Below are positions 1-8,140 of a DNA stretch of 64,000 bases, piece after piece; positions within the stretch are counted from its first letter, which is position 1, and the number at the start of each line of letters is the position of its first letter. Location: assembly GCF_035621135.1 (NCBI RefSeq), contig NZ_CP141728.1, positions 2,604,001 to 2,668,000 of the forward strand, read 5' to 3'. The notes under the pieces are model-generated. The model made no database searches and was not told the origin of the DNA. It saw only the letters and a list, made by a program, of their open reading frames with translations. The stretch is from Sinanaerobacter sp. ZZT-01 (lineage in GTDB: Bacteria; Bacillota; Clostridia; Peptostreptococcales; Anaerovoracaceae). The position numbers and the translations under genes are program-made.

Positions 1-462
1 ATTCCTGCTGGAGTGGATAATGACAGCGTCATTCCGATTCGAGGACAGGGAGAACCTGGTACAAATGGAGGGCCAAATGGCGATTTGTATTTAGTCATTG
101 CGGTTTCTCCTCATAAGCTCTTTAAACGAAAGGGCAATGATTTGTGGCTGGATATGCCAATCACCTTTACACAGGCAGCTTTGGGTGCGGAGATTACAGT
201 TCCGACTCTTTCGGATAAGGTAGCTTATAAGATACCTGCAGGAACACAGCCTGATACGGTATTTCGTTTAAAAGGAAAAGGTGTCAAGAGCCTTCGTTCC
301 GGGAAATACGGTGATTTATATGTGAAGGTCATTCTTGAGGTTCCAACGAAACTAAGTGGAAAGCAGAAAAAGATGATTGAAGAATTCGGAGAATCCTTAA
401 ATCATGATGGATATGCAAAAAGAAAAAGTTTTTCAGAGACAATGAAAGAGTTATTCAAATAA
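1..462 (+). CDS. dnaJ: Chaperone protein DnaJ, C-terminal part (5' end outside window)
   Basis: The reading frame is open from base 1, so only the last 153 residues of this Hsp40 co-chaperone are present. DnaJ stimulates the ATPase of DnaK and delivers unfolded clients. What is visible is substrate-binding domain II: a start resembling IPAGVDND, a GQGEPGTNGGPNGDLY segment, DMPITFTQAALGAEITVPT, then FRLKGKGV and GDLYVKV, all standard DnaJ signatures. The J domain and zinc-finger region lie upstream of the window. The next genes, prmA and rsmE, follow in the usual Firmicute order, which supports the call. The protein ends in a short lysine-rich tail typical of the family. Confidence 0.95.
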   Translation: MPAGVDNDSVIPIRGQGEPGTNGGPNGDLYLVIAVSPHKLFKRKGNDLWLDMPITFTQAALGAEITVPTLSDKVAYKIPAGTQPDTVFRLKGKGVKSLRSGKYGDLYVKVILEVPTKLSGKQKKMIEEFGESLNHDGYAKRKSFSETMKELFK

Positions 463-468
463 AAGGCT

Positions 469-530
469 TAAAAAGCAGCATTTCTTGTCCGTCTGTAGAG
501 CTACAGAGCCGGAGAAATGCTGCTTTTTTA
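469..530 (+). terminator. Intrinsic terminator after dnaJ
   Basis: A long stem pairs AAAGCAGCATTTCT with the complementary AGAAATGCTGCTTT and runs into a T-tract. An inner TGTAG/CTACA stem sits in the loop. It ends the dnaJ transcript before prmA. Confidence 0.85.
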
Positions 531-657
531 TCTGATAGGAAATATCGCAGAAGAATTGATATTTTTGTAGCTTTCAAAGAAATCGCTTTTCTGTAATAGG
601 GAAACGTTACAATTGCAATCATACATAAAACGGAAAGCAACCGGAAAGGAGTCTGAA

Positions 658-1620
658 GTGAGGTATTTTGAAATAAGGCTGTATACAAATCAAATCGGAC
701 TGGAAATGGCAAGCGGCATGTTGTTATCTATGGGGATTACCGATTTTGTTACGGAAAACCCAGACGATTTAAGGGATTTTTTAGACAAGAAAAACTCCTA
801 TGAATGGGACTATGTCGATGAAAGTGTATTGAATTTGTCAAATGTGGAACCCAATCTTACTTTTTATTTAGAGTGTTCCGAAGAAGGACAGAAGACGATG
901 CAATGCTTTCGACACGCATTAGAGACTGTAAAAAGAGATGCAGAAGAAGCCGGAACGGACTATGGAAGGCTGGAGCTTTCTGTAACGGAGGTTTGTGATG
1001 AAGACTGGCGTGATAAATGGAAAGAATATTTTAAACCGACGCACATTACAGATCGTTTTGTTGTAAAACCGTCTTGGGAAGATTACGAAAAAAAAGAAAA
1101 TTCGGAGCTTGTAATTGAGATTGATCCGGGCATGGCTTTTGGAACGGGAACGCATCCGACAACTACGCTCTGCATTCGTATGCTGGAGAAATATATTGCT
1201 TCTTCCGATGAAATTGTTTTGGACGTCGGCTGTGGTTCCGGCATTTTATCGATTGCTGCGGCTCTTCTGGGAGTCAAGACGGTAAAAGGTGTTGAAATTG
1301 ACCCGATTGCTGTGGATGTGGCAAAAGAAAACGTACAGATGAACTGTTTAGAGTCTCAGATTGAAGTGTTTCAAGGAGATTTGACGAAGGGTCTTGCAGT
1401 TCAGGCGGATATTGTGGTGGCAAATCTCATGGCTGATTTAGTTATGCTTTTATCAAAGGATGTATCCAAGCATTTGAAGGGGAGAGGGATATATATTTCT
1501 TCGGGAATTTTAGTTGAGAAAAAAAATCAGGTTTCTCATTCCATTCAAAATTGCGGATTTGAAATCTTAGAGATCGCAGAAGAGGGAGAATGGTGTGCCA
1601 TTGTAGCACAAAAACGTTAG
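658..1620 (+). CDS. prmA: Ribosomal protein L11 methyltransferase PrmA
   Basis: SAM-dependent methyltransferase that trimethylates ribosomal protein L11 in the cytoplasm. The C-terminal half carries the family signature DPGMAFGTGTHPTT (about residue 160), SAM motif I LDVGCGSGIL (about residue 188), and a VANLMADL motif matching the NPPY-like position. An in-frame start exists 45 bases upstream, but I chose GTG 658 because AAAGGAG lies about 6 bases before it and the N-terminus then begins with the usual RYFEIRLYT strand. The length of 320 residues is slightly above the roughly 300 usual for the family. Neighbours dnaJ and rsmE match the conserved dnaJ-prmA-rsmE order. Confidence 0.95.
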   Translation: MRYFEIRLYTNQIGLEMASGMLLSMGITDFVTENPDDLRDFLDKKNSYEWDYVDESVLNLSNVEPNLTFYLECSEEGQKTMQCFRHALETVKRDAEEAGTDYGRLELSVTEVCDEDWRDKWKEYFKPTHITDRFVVKPSWEDYEKKENSELVIEIDPGMAFGTGTHPTTTLCIRMLEKYIASSDEIVLDVGCGSGILSIAAALLGVKTVKGVEIDPIAVDVAKENVQMNCLESQIEVFQGDLTKGLAVQADIVVANLMADLVMLLSKDVSKHLKGRGIYISSGILVEKKNQVSHSIQNCGFEILEIAEEGEWCAIVAQKR

Positions 1621-1654
1621 ATAGAAAGTTTTATCTGGGAAAAAGGAGAACGGG

Positions 1655-2413
1655 ATGAGTCGATTTTTTGTAGAGAAGAGTGCCGTAAAAGAGAATTTCA
1701 TTGAGATTACGGATCAAAGCGATATCAGGCATATTATGAAAGTACTTCGGCTGAAAGCAGGTGATTTTATTGAGGTATCTGACTCTGAACAATATGAGTA
1801 TCAAGTTGAATTAAATGAAATCAGCAGTGAACAGATTTTAGGAAAGATTCATGATAAACAAAACTTCAGCAGGGAACCGGAAATTCAGGTAAGCTTATAT
1901 CAAGGCATTCCAAAACAAGGGAAAATGGAGACGATCATCCAAAAAGCGGTAGAACTCGGTATTTGGCGTATCATTCCGGTCTTTATGCAGCGGACTGTGG
2001 TTACGGAAAAGGGAAACTTCAAAAATAAATTGGTGCGCTGGCAGAAAATAGCGGATGAAGCAGTGAAACAGTGTAAAAGAGGAAGAATTCCTCAAATTGA
2101 AAGCCCGCTTTATACGAAAGATGTCTTTGCGCGTGTAATGAAGGAACATGATTTGGTTCTTTTCCTTTATGAAAATGAAGAAAAGATAACAATCAAACAA
2201 GTTCTTCGTTCTGCGGCAGCAAAAAAAGAAAGCAGAGCTCCTTTAAAAAAAATCGCTCTGCTCATTGGGCCGGAAGGTGGATTTTCAGAGGAAGAAGCTT
2301 GCACCTTTCAGGAAATCGGTGCAAGCTGTGCAACACTTGGAAAGACAATTTTACGTACGGAGACAGCTGGGATAGCAGCACTGGCTATGGTCATGTACGA
2401 GTTGGAGCTGTGA
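1655..2413 (+). CDS. rsmE: 16S rRNA (uracil-1498-N3)-methyltransferase RsmE
   Basis: SPOUT-class (alpha/beta-knot) methyltransferase that forms m3U1498 in 16S rRNA. It has an N-terminal PUA-like RNA-binding part (residues 1-70, including the RHIMKVLRLKAGD stretch) and a C-terminal knot with LLIGPEGGFSEEE (about residue 205) and LGKTILRTETA (about residue 228), which bind SAM. The length of 252 residues is normal. The start has an AAAAGGAG site 8 bases upstream and lies 34 bases after prmA, so the two are probably co-transcribed. It converges on the next gene with only 12 bases between stop codons. Confidence 0.95.
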   Translation: MSRFFVEKSAVKENFIEITDQSDIRHIMKVLRLKAGDFIEVSDSEQYEYQVELNEISSEQILGKIHDKQNFSREPEIQVSLYQGIPKQGKMETIIQKAVELGIWRIIPVFMQRTVVTEKGNFKNKLVRWQKIADEAVKQCKRGRIPQIESPLYTKDVFARVMKEHDLVLFLYENEEKITIKQVLRSAAAKKESRAPLKKIALLIGPEGGFSEEEACTFQEIGASCATLGKTILRTETAGIAALAMVMYELEL

Positions 2414-2425
2414 GAACTCTGCCTC

Positions 2426-4324
2426 TTATTGAATGCCGTTTTTTTGGAAGAAATCCGCACTGGAACAGTTTGGTTCACGTAAAAAGCGTCCCAAACGGTA
2501 TAATTCATCTGGATTTCTTTCTTTTTTTGAAATGTAATTAATTCTTCCTTCGCAGATTAATGTAGCGTCAAATCCAAAGGTTTTCATAAATTCTTCTGAA
2601 TTTTTATTGTAAAAGCCAAACGGGTAAGTAAAGGTGTTTGGCTTTGTGCCTGTCTTTTCTTCAATATGCTTTTGCAGATAACCAATATCTGAATCTAATA
2701 CAGCACCGTAAGCTTCGACGGATTCTCCGCCTTTTTGAAGTGAACCCTTTCGACCGGCATCATAAGTGTGCATATCGTAAGTATGATTTTGAATTTCGAC
2801 ACAGCCTGATTCGATCATCTCGTTGATTTGATCCCAAGTCACATGAGAATAATTTGGTTGCTCCACGCCGTTTTCGCTGTATTCGTCGGTATATCGTCCA
2901 ATGATGGAAATTACGGCTTTCATATTATTTTTTTTCAAAGCAGGAAAAGCATATAAGTAATTGTTGTAATAACCGTCGTCAAAGGTGAGTATGATCGGCT
3001 TTTTCGGAAATGCCTTTCCCTTTTTTACACATTTAATCAAATCAGAGACAAACATAGTTGTATATCCTTTTTCTTTTAGATAAGTCAAATCAGACTCAAA
3101 AAGGGATGGATCAATCATAAATTTATTTTGGACGGATTTATCTTTGACAAGCCCATGGTACATGATGATCGGAACGGCAATTTTATCTTCCGGTGTGCTG
3201 GATTGATTCATTGTCAAAGCCGTTTCGTCTTCTAACTTTGGATCAGATGTTGTTTTATTTTTTTCATCTTTATCTATTTCATAGAACGCATATTTTCTTG
3301 TAAATTCTTTTGAATCTTCTACTTTTACTACGTCAGCTCGATGGTTGGATAAAAGACGTGTAATATCATAAAGATTGATCCATATTTGAGTTGGACTGTC
3401 TTTTTTATCTTCATCGAAAACCAGCTGCATACCATAGTGCAGGTGAGGGGTATCAATATTATTCGTGTTTTCTTTGCGGCTGTATCCGGTTTGACCGGAA
3501 TAACCGATGACATCTCCTGCGGTAACTGCTTTTCCGATATATAAATTAGATGCGTAGGGGTGATTTTTTTGCAGGTGTGCATAGTAATAATACCGAACGC
3601 CGTCAAAGCTTCGAATGCCAATGCGCCATCCACCGTATTGATTCCATCCCAGCGCTTCTACAATGCCGCTCTCGACGCAGATGATCGGTGTACCGCTTCC
3701 TATCATTAAGTCGTGACCTAAGTGACGTCTTGCGTATCCGTAAGTTCTGCCATTTCCAAAGTCGTCAAAATCACTGTAATAATATCCGGCAGCGACCGGT
3801 GAGAATGCTTTCAATCCATATTTTTTTTGCCAAATCATTTCGGATTCCCCGGAATCGCTGTCTTTTTCTTTATTTTTTGGAAGTTTGACTTTATATTCAC
3901 CGAGAAATTCTCCTAAAATTGCGGAATACGCTTTGTGATAATATTGATAAAGAGCAGCGTTCATTTTTTTGGCAAGATGCTCCGTGTATTCTCCTTTGTT
4001 AAGTTCTTCAACAAGCTGGTCCATATCAGAAGCTTTATATTGTTTGAAATTACCGCCATATTTTGCAGCGAGATAAGATAAAACTTCAATCCAATCGATA
4101 TGTGTTTCTGATTCATACGTCTGAATATCAATCTTCATTGCTTTTTCCATCACGGTATAAGGGACGTTAAATTCCACCCACTTAATCGGTTCCTTTTTTG
4201 CAGGGGAAAACACGTGGATACCAAAAGGAAGAATGGATACACTGCATAAAAATAAGAGTATGAAAAAAAGAAGCGGCAATAAAAATTTCTTTTTTATAAC
4301 AATCTGTTTTTTATTGTGTCGCAA
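2426..4324 (-). CDS. Membrane-anchored M23 peptidase / polysaccharide deacetylase fusion
   Basis: Two cell-wall hydrolase domains in one 632-residue protein. Residues 14-34 form an uncleaved N-terminal membrane anchor. Residues about 195-310 are an M23/LytM metallopeptidase with all zinc and catalytic positions: H201-x3-D205, H250 and H294-L-H296. Residues about 383-610 are a NodB-type carbohydrate esterase (CE4) with TFDDG (447-451) and the metal histidines H514 and H519. The predicted role is cutting peptide cross-links and removing N-acetyl groups from peptidoglycan or another glycan outside the membrane. It stands alone between rsmE and the divergent 88-residue gene. A role in spore cortex or wall remodelling is plausible but not shown. 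Confidence 0.85.
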   Translation of the reverse strand: MRHNKKQIVIKKKFLLPLLFFILLFLCSVSILPFGIHVFSPAKKEPIKWVEFNVPYTVMEKAMKIDIQTYESETHIDWIEVLSYLAAKYGGNFKQYKASDMDQLVEELNKGEYTEHLAKKMNAALYQYYHKAYSAILGEFLGEYKVKLPKNKEKDSDSGESEMIWQKKYGLKAFSPVAAGYYYSDFDDFGNGRTYGYARRHLGHDLMIGSGTPIICVESGIVEALGWNQYGGWRIGIRSFDGVRYYYYAHLQKNHPYASNLYIGKAVTAGDVIGYSGQTGYSRKENTNNIDTPHLHYGMQLVFDEDKKDSPTQIWINLYDITRLLSNHRADVVKVEDSKEFTRKYAFYEIDKDEKNKTTSDPKLEDETALTMNQSSTPEDKIAVPIIMYHGLVKDKSVQNKFMIDPSLFESDLTYLKEKGYTTMFVSDLIKCVKKGKAFPKKPIILTFDDGYYNNYLYAFPALKKNNMKAVISIIGRYTDEYSENGVEQPNYSHVTWDQINEMIESGCVEIQNHTYDMHTYDAGRKGSLQKGGESVEAYGAVLDSDIGYLQKHIEEKTGTKPNTFTYPFGFYNKNSEEFMKTFGFDATLICEGRINYISKKERNPDELYRLGRFLREPNCSSADFFQKNGIQ

Positions 4325-4415
4325 GACGCTACCTCCATAGTTGATACTTTATGTAAAAACATATGCAAAATAACTTGGTTTCATGTATAATAGACAAGAC
4401 GAAGGAGGAACTTAT

Positions 4416-4682
4416 ATGGCACTTTTAGATAAAATGACGGATTTCAGCCGAAGCGCAATGAAAAAATCCGAAGAAGTAATGGAAACAGCTAAAATCAATT
4501 TAAAAATCAGTCAGAAAAAGTCCGTTATAAAGGAGTATCAGATTGAGATAGGGGAAAAGGTTTATACATCATATAAAAATGGAGTGGAATTGGAAGGAGA
4601 GCTTGCTTTGCTTTGTGAGAAAATCAAAGCAGAAGAAGAGGAGATAAAAGCTTTGCAGGAATCTCTTGAATCTAAGGTTTAA
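4416..4682 (+). CDS. Small helical protein of unknown function (88 aa)
   Basis: I do not recognise this as a named family. The start at ATG 4416 has a strong AAGGAGG site 7 bases upstream, and TATAAT lies at 4386-4391. The protein is almost entirely charged and helical, with no membrane segment. The N-terminal part (DKMTDFSRSAMKKSEEVMETAKINLKI, residues about 5-31) is amphipathic, and the C-terminal part (LALLCEKIKAEEEEIKALQESL) is predicted coiled coil. Small proteins of this shape are often encoded next to zinc-ribbon or membrane proteins in Clostridia, but no zinc ribbon is present here. It is transcribed away from the peptidase/deacetylase gene. Confidence 0.7.
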   Translation: MALLDKMTDFSRSAMKKSEEVMETAKINLKISQKKSVIKEYQIEIGEKVYTSYKNGVELEGELALLCEKIKAEEEEIKALQESLESKV

Positions 4683-4747
4683 TATAAAACTAAAATAGAA
4701 CGATTTTATTTCACTTGTTTACTTGGAAATTTTTTCTTTAAAATAAT

Positions 4748-4788
4748 AACAGCCTTCTGGGATGATTCACTGATCCTGGAAGGCTGTT
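4748..4788. terminator. Bidirectional hairpin between convergent genes
   Basis: A 16-pair stem (AACAGCCTTCTGGGAT with ATCCTGGAAGGCTGTT, two G-T wobbles) has A/T-rich flanks on both sides. It separates the 88-residue gene (+) from the first Kelch gene (-) and can serve both. Confidence 0.7.
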
Positions 4789-4807
4789 GTATTTGTATTA
4801 TTTTGTA

Positions 4808-6190
4808 TTATTCATTGACTCTGACGTATATCCGATATGATGTTCCGTCAAGTTCTCCTTTGATAATGGCTAACCCTTTCTTTACAGCAGTAACTTTGCC
4901 ATCTGCTGACACAGAAGCAATGCTGTCATCCATCGAGCTCCAGGTTACTGTGCCGGGATCATCTGCTAAATATAAGTTAGCGGATTCTGTGCTTTTTAAA
5001 TGAACCGCCAATCGTAATTCATCCGCAATGCCGTCAACTACTTTGATCGGAATGTACTCTTTGAAACTGCCATCTGCATTTTGTACATAGATATTTGCAG
5101 TACCTTCTGAAACCCCCGTGACTTTGCCGTTTTCGTCAACTACAGCGACTGCTTCATTTGTGGAACTCCAAGTGAAGTTTTTGTTGTTGTCTAAATCATA
5201 AGAAGTGCTGAGCTGCACCGTCTCTCCAATGTTAAGTAAAACCGACAACAAGGAAGAATTTTCTGTACTGCCAACCTCTAAAGATTCCACGGTTGCTAAC
5301 AAATTATTATCGTTATCTCTTCCGCCAATAGCATAAATTTTATTTCCAACTACGGAAGAAGTTAATTTACTTCTTGCAGTAAGCATAGATTCACCAGTGG
5401 AACAAGTATCAGTTTCGGTATCATAAATTTCCACACTATTAAGATATGTACCATTATATCCGCCAATAGCATAAATTTTATTTCCTATTAGGGAAGAAGT
5501 TAATTCATATCTTGCAGTCATCATGGATTGGGCCACAGACCAAGTGTCAGTCTTGGTATCGTAAATTTCTACTGTATCCATGTAACTTGTTGAATTTTGT
5601 CCACCAATCGCATAGATTTTATCTCCTAACGCTGAAGATGTTAAACCATACCTGGTGGTGGGCATAGATTGTCCTGTAGACCAAGTGTCAGTTTTGGTAT
5701 CATAAATTTCAACGGTATCAACTATTCCTTGTTGGCTGTTATGCCCACCGATTACATAGATTTTATCTCCCACTACGGAGGAGGTTAAAACAGCCCTAGG
5801 CGTGGGAATGGATTGCCCTGTAGACCAAGTGTCAGTTTTGGTATCATAAATTTCCACACTATTAAGATACGTACCATTAAATCCGCCAATTGCATAAATT
5901 TTATCTCCTACTGCAGAACAAGTTAAGCGATGTCTCGCAGTGGGCATAGATTGTCCTGTAGACCAAGTGCCGGTGTTGGTATCATAAATTTCCACACTAT
6001 TAAGATATTTACCATTATTTCCGCCGAACACATAAATTTTATTTTCTACAGTACAAGCTCCTCCCCAAGCTCTTCCAGTAGGCATAGGTGTTTCTTCTTG
6101 CCAGGTGGGTTCTTCTGTCGCCCAGGCACTCATGCTCGTTAGTCCAAATACCAGGCATACTGTCATAAAAATTGCTAAAATTCGTTTCAT
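4808..6190 (-). CDS. Secreted Kelch-repeat / Ig-like (BIG2) protein, copy 1
   Basis: 460 residues. Residues 1-25 are a signal peptide ending near SMSAWATEE. Residues about 30-310 contain six Kelch beta-propeller blades, each with the KIYxIGG, VEIYDTxTDTWS and TARxxLTSS elements. Residues about 315-460 hold two Ig-like BIG2-type modules, with WSSTNEAVAVVDENGKVTGV in the first and a matching WSSMDDSIASVSADGKVTAV in the second. No sortase motif or C-terminal anchor is seen, so it is probably released or held non-covalently. The predicted role is an extracellular binding protein, perhaps for glycans. It is a close paralogue of the gene at 6500-7891, and AGAAAGAAGG precedes the start. Confidence 0.85.
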   Translation of the reverse strand: MKRILAIFMTVCLVFGLTSMSAWATEEPTWQEETPMPTGRAWGGACTVENKIYVFGGNNGKYLNSVEIYDTNTGTWSTGQSMPTARHRLTCSAVGDKIYAIGGFNGTYLNSVEIYDTKTDTWSTGQSIPTPRAVLTSSVVGDKIYVIGGHNSQQGIVDTVEIYDTKTDTWSTGQSMPTTRYGLTSSALGDKIYAIGGQNSTSYMDTVEIYDTKTDTWSVAQSMMTARYELTSSLIGNKIYAIGGYNGTYLNSVEIYDTETDTCSTGESMLTARSKLTSSVVGNKIYAIGGRDNDNNLLATVESLEVGSTENSSLLSVLLNIGETVQLSTSYDLDNNKNFTWSSTNEAVAVVDENGKVTGVSEGTANIYVQNADGSFKEYIPIKVVDGIADELRLAVHLKSTESANLYLADDPGTVTWSSMDDSIASVSADGKVTAVKKGLAIIKGELDGTSYRIYVRVNE

Positions 6191-6308
6191 GTTATTCCTT
6201 CTTTCTTTGCTATAGTTTAGTTAAATTGTTACATGCTGCGAATCGAATTACAATTCTGTTTTTTCATATTTTTCCATTATATAATTAAAGTTTGGAATTT
6301 AGTGAAAG
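6191..6308. repeat. Duplicated upstream region, copy 1
   Basis: This stretch is nearly identical to 7892-8011, differing by a two-base gap and a few substitutions, and the similarity stops abruptly after AGTGAAAG. It contains the ribosome site and a TATAAT-like -10 (minus strand, 6276-6281) of Kelch copy 1, so both paralogues probably share control signals. It marks the edge of a gene-plus-promoter tandem duplication with a period of about 1.7 kb. Confidence 0.85.
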
Positions 6309-6452
6309 AAATAACGCATTACCAATAAAGGGTTAGAGGGCATGATTTCTTTTTCAGCCTTGACTTGATAATTTTAAGAATAAAAATAGTAGAGGAGATA
6401 GAGGAAAAGTAACTTCATCATTTCCTGATTTTTTATAATATTTACTATTAGA

Positions 6453-6481
6453 CAAAAAAATAGAGCAGGAAAGTCCCACTC
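6453..6481 (-). terminator. Intrinsic terminator of Kelch copy 2
   Basis: On the minus strand GAGTGGGA-CTT-TCCTGCTC forms an 8-pair stem with two G-T wobbles and a three-base loop, followed by TATTTTTTTG. The remaining bases from 6309 to 6452 show no gene. Confidence 0.75.
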
Positions 6482-6499
6482 CATTTATATTATTTTGTA

Positions 6500-7891
6500 T
6501 CAATTATTCACTCTGACATATATCTGATATGACGTTCCGTCAAGTTCTCCTTTGATAATAGCTAAGCCTTTCTTTACAGCAGTAACTTTACCATCTGCGG
6601 AGACAAAAGCAATGCTGTCATCCATCGAGCTCCAAGTTACTGTGTTGGGATCATCTGCTAAATATAAGTTAGCGGACTCTGTGGTTTTTAAATGAACCGC
6701 CAGCCGTAATTCATCCGCGATACCGTCGACTACCTTGATCGGAATGTATTCCTTAAAGCTTCCATCTGCATTTTGCGCATAGATATTTGCAGTACCTTCC
6801 GCTATTGCGGTGACTTTGCCGTTTTCGTCAACCACAGCGACTGATTCATTTGTGGAACTCCAAGTGAAGTTTTTGTTGTTGCCTAAATCGTAGGACGTGC
6901 TGAGCTGTACTGTCTCGCCGATATTGAGCAATACCGACAGTAAAGGAGAATCGACTTTGGTACTGCCAACCTCTAAAGATTCTACGGTTGCTAAAGAATT
7001 ACTTTTATTGCTGCCGCCAATTGTATAGATTTTATTTCCGACGACGGAAGACATTAAATAACCTCTTGCAGTAGTCAGGGGTGTGCCTGTAGACCAAGTG
7101 TCTGTTTGTACATCATAAATTTCTACAGTATCAATCGCTTGATTTGATACATTTAATCCACCGATTGCATAAATTTTATTTTCTGAGACAGAAGACGTTA
7201 AGTGAAATCTTGCAGTAGGCATGGGTGCGCTGGTAGACCACGTGTCGCTTTGAAGATCATAGATTTCTACGGTATCATATATAGTTGTTAAATCATACCC
7301 GCCAATTGCATAAATTTTATTTCCTATTACGGAGGATGTTAAATTCTGTTTTGCAGTAGGCATTGATTGACCGATGGACCACGTGTCGGTCTTGGAATCA
7401 TAAATTTCTACGACATCAACTGTCCCTTGTTGACTGTCATATCCACCGATTACACAAATTTTATCTCCTACTACAGAAGAAGTTAAACCAAATCTTGCAG
7501 TAGGCATGGGTTGACCGGTAGACCACGTGTCAGTAGTTATATCATAAATTTCTATAGTATTAAGGTATTTACCATTATATCCACCAATTACATAAATCTT
7601 ATTTCCTATTACAGTGGAGGTGAAACCATATCTTGCAGTAGGCATTGATTGGCATGTGCTCCACGTGTCGGTTTTGGTATCATAGATATTTACAGTTCTT
7701 TTTATCTCGTCTATTTCTCTTCCACCAATCACATAGATTTTATCTCCTATGGTGCAGGAAGTTCCCAATTGTAACCCTGCAGGCATAGGTGTTTCTTCCT
7801 GCCATGTGGGTTCTTCTGTCGCCCAGGCACTCATGCTTGCCAGTCCAAATACCAAGCATACTGTCATAAAAATTGCTATCAATCGTTTCAT
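6500..7891 (-). CDS. Secreted Kelch-repeat / Ig-like (BIG2) protein, copy 2
   Basis: 463 residues with the same plan as copy 1: signal peptide (residues 1-25), six Kelch blades (about 30-310), and two BIG2-type modules (about 315-463). The signal peptide and C-terminal modules are almost identical to copy 1. The Kelch blades differ more, mostly in the loops between the conserved KIYxIGG and VEIYD strands, where a propeller would contact a ligand. This suggests duplication followed by binding-specificity drift. It has its own duplicated promoter region and its own terminator. It lies inside the otherwise conserved rsmE-mtaB interval. Confidence 0.85.
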   Translation of the reverse strand: MKRLIAIFMTVCLVFGLASMSAWATEEPTWQEETPMPAGLQLGTSCTIGDKIYVIGGREIDEIKRTVNIYDTKTDTWSTCQSMPTARYGFTSTVIGNKIYVIGGYNGKYLNTIEIYDITTDTWSTGQPMPTARFGLTSSVVGDKICVIGGYDSQQGTVDVVEIYDSKTDTWSIGQSMPTAKQNLTSSVIGNKIYAIGGYDLTTIYDTVEIYDLQSDTWSTSAPMPTARFHLTSSVSENKIYAIGGLNVSNQAIDTVEIYDVQTDTWSTGTPLTTARGYLMSSVVGNKIYTIGGSNKSNSLATVESLEVGSTKVDSPLLSVLLNIGETVQLSTSYDLGNNKNFTWSSTNESVAVVDENGKVTAIAEGTANIYAQNADGSFKEYIPIKVVDGIADELRLAVHLKTTESANLYLADDPNTVTWSSMDDSIAFVSADGKVTAVKKGLAIIKGELDGTSYQIYVRVNN

Positions 7892-8011
7892 GTTATTCCT
7901 TCTTTCTTTGCTATATAGTTTAGTTAAATTGTTTCATGTTACGAATCGAATTACAATTCTGTTTTTTCATATTTTTCCATTATATAATTAAAGTTTGGAA
8001 TTTAGTGAAAG
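7892..8011. repeat. Duplicated upstream region, copy 2
   Basis: Partner of 6191-6308. It holds the ribosome site and likely promoter of Kelch copy 2. Bases 8012-8125, between this and mtaB, show no gene. Confidence 0.85.
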
Positions 8012-8140
8012 TATTTGCTGCTGATAAGTGCCTAAAACGGATTTCATTACTGCGCCGCTTGCAACTTGATTCATAGAAGAAGTTGAAAATTCAGTTGAGA
8101 TACGATATGATAAATAAAGCATACAATGGAGGAAATTTAC

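Noticed and set aside
4808-7891. CRISPR-like periodic repeats
   Set aside because: The period is about 140-150 bases in coding phase and reflects Kelch blades, not short repeats with spacers.
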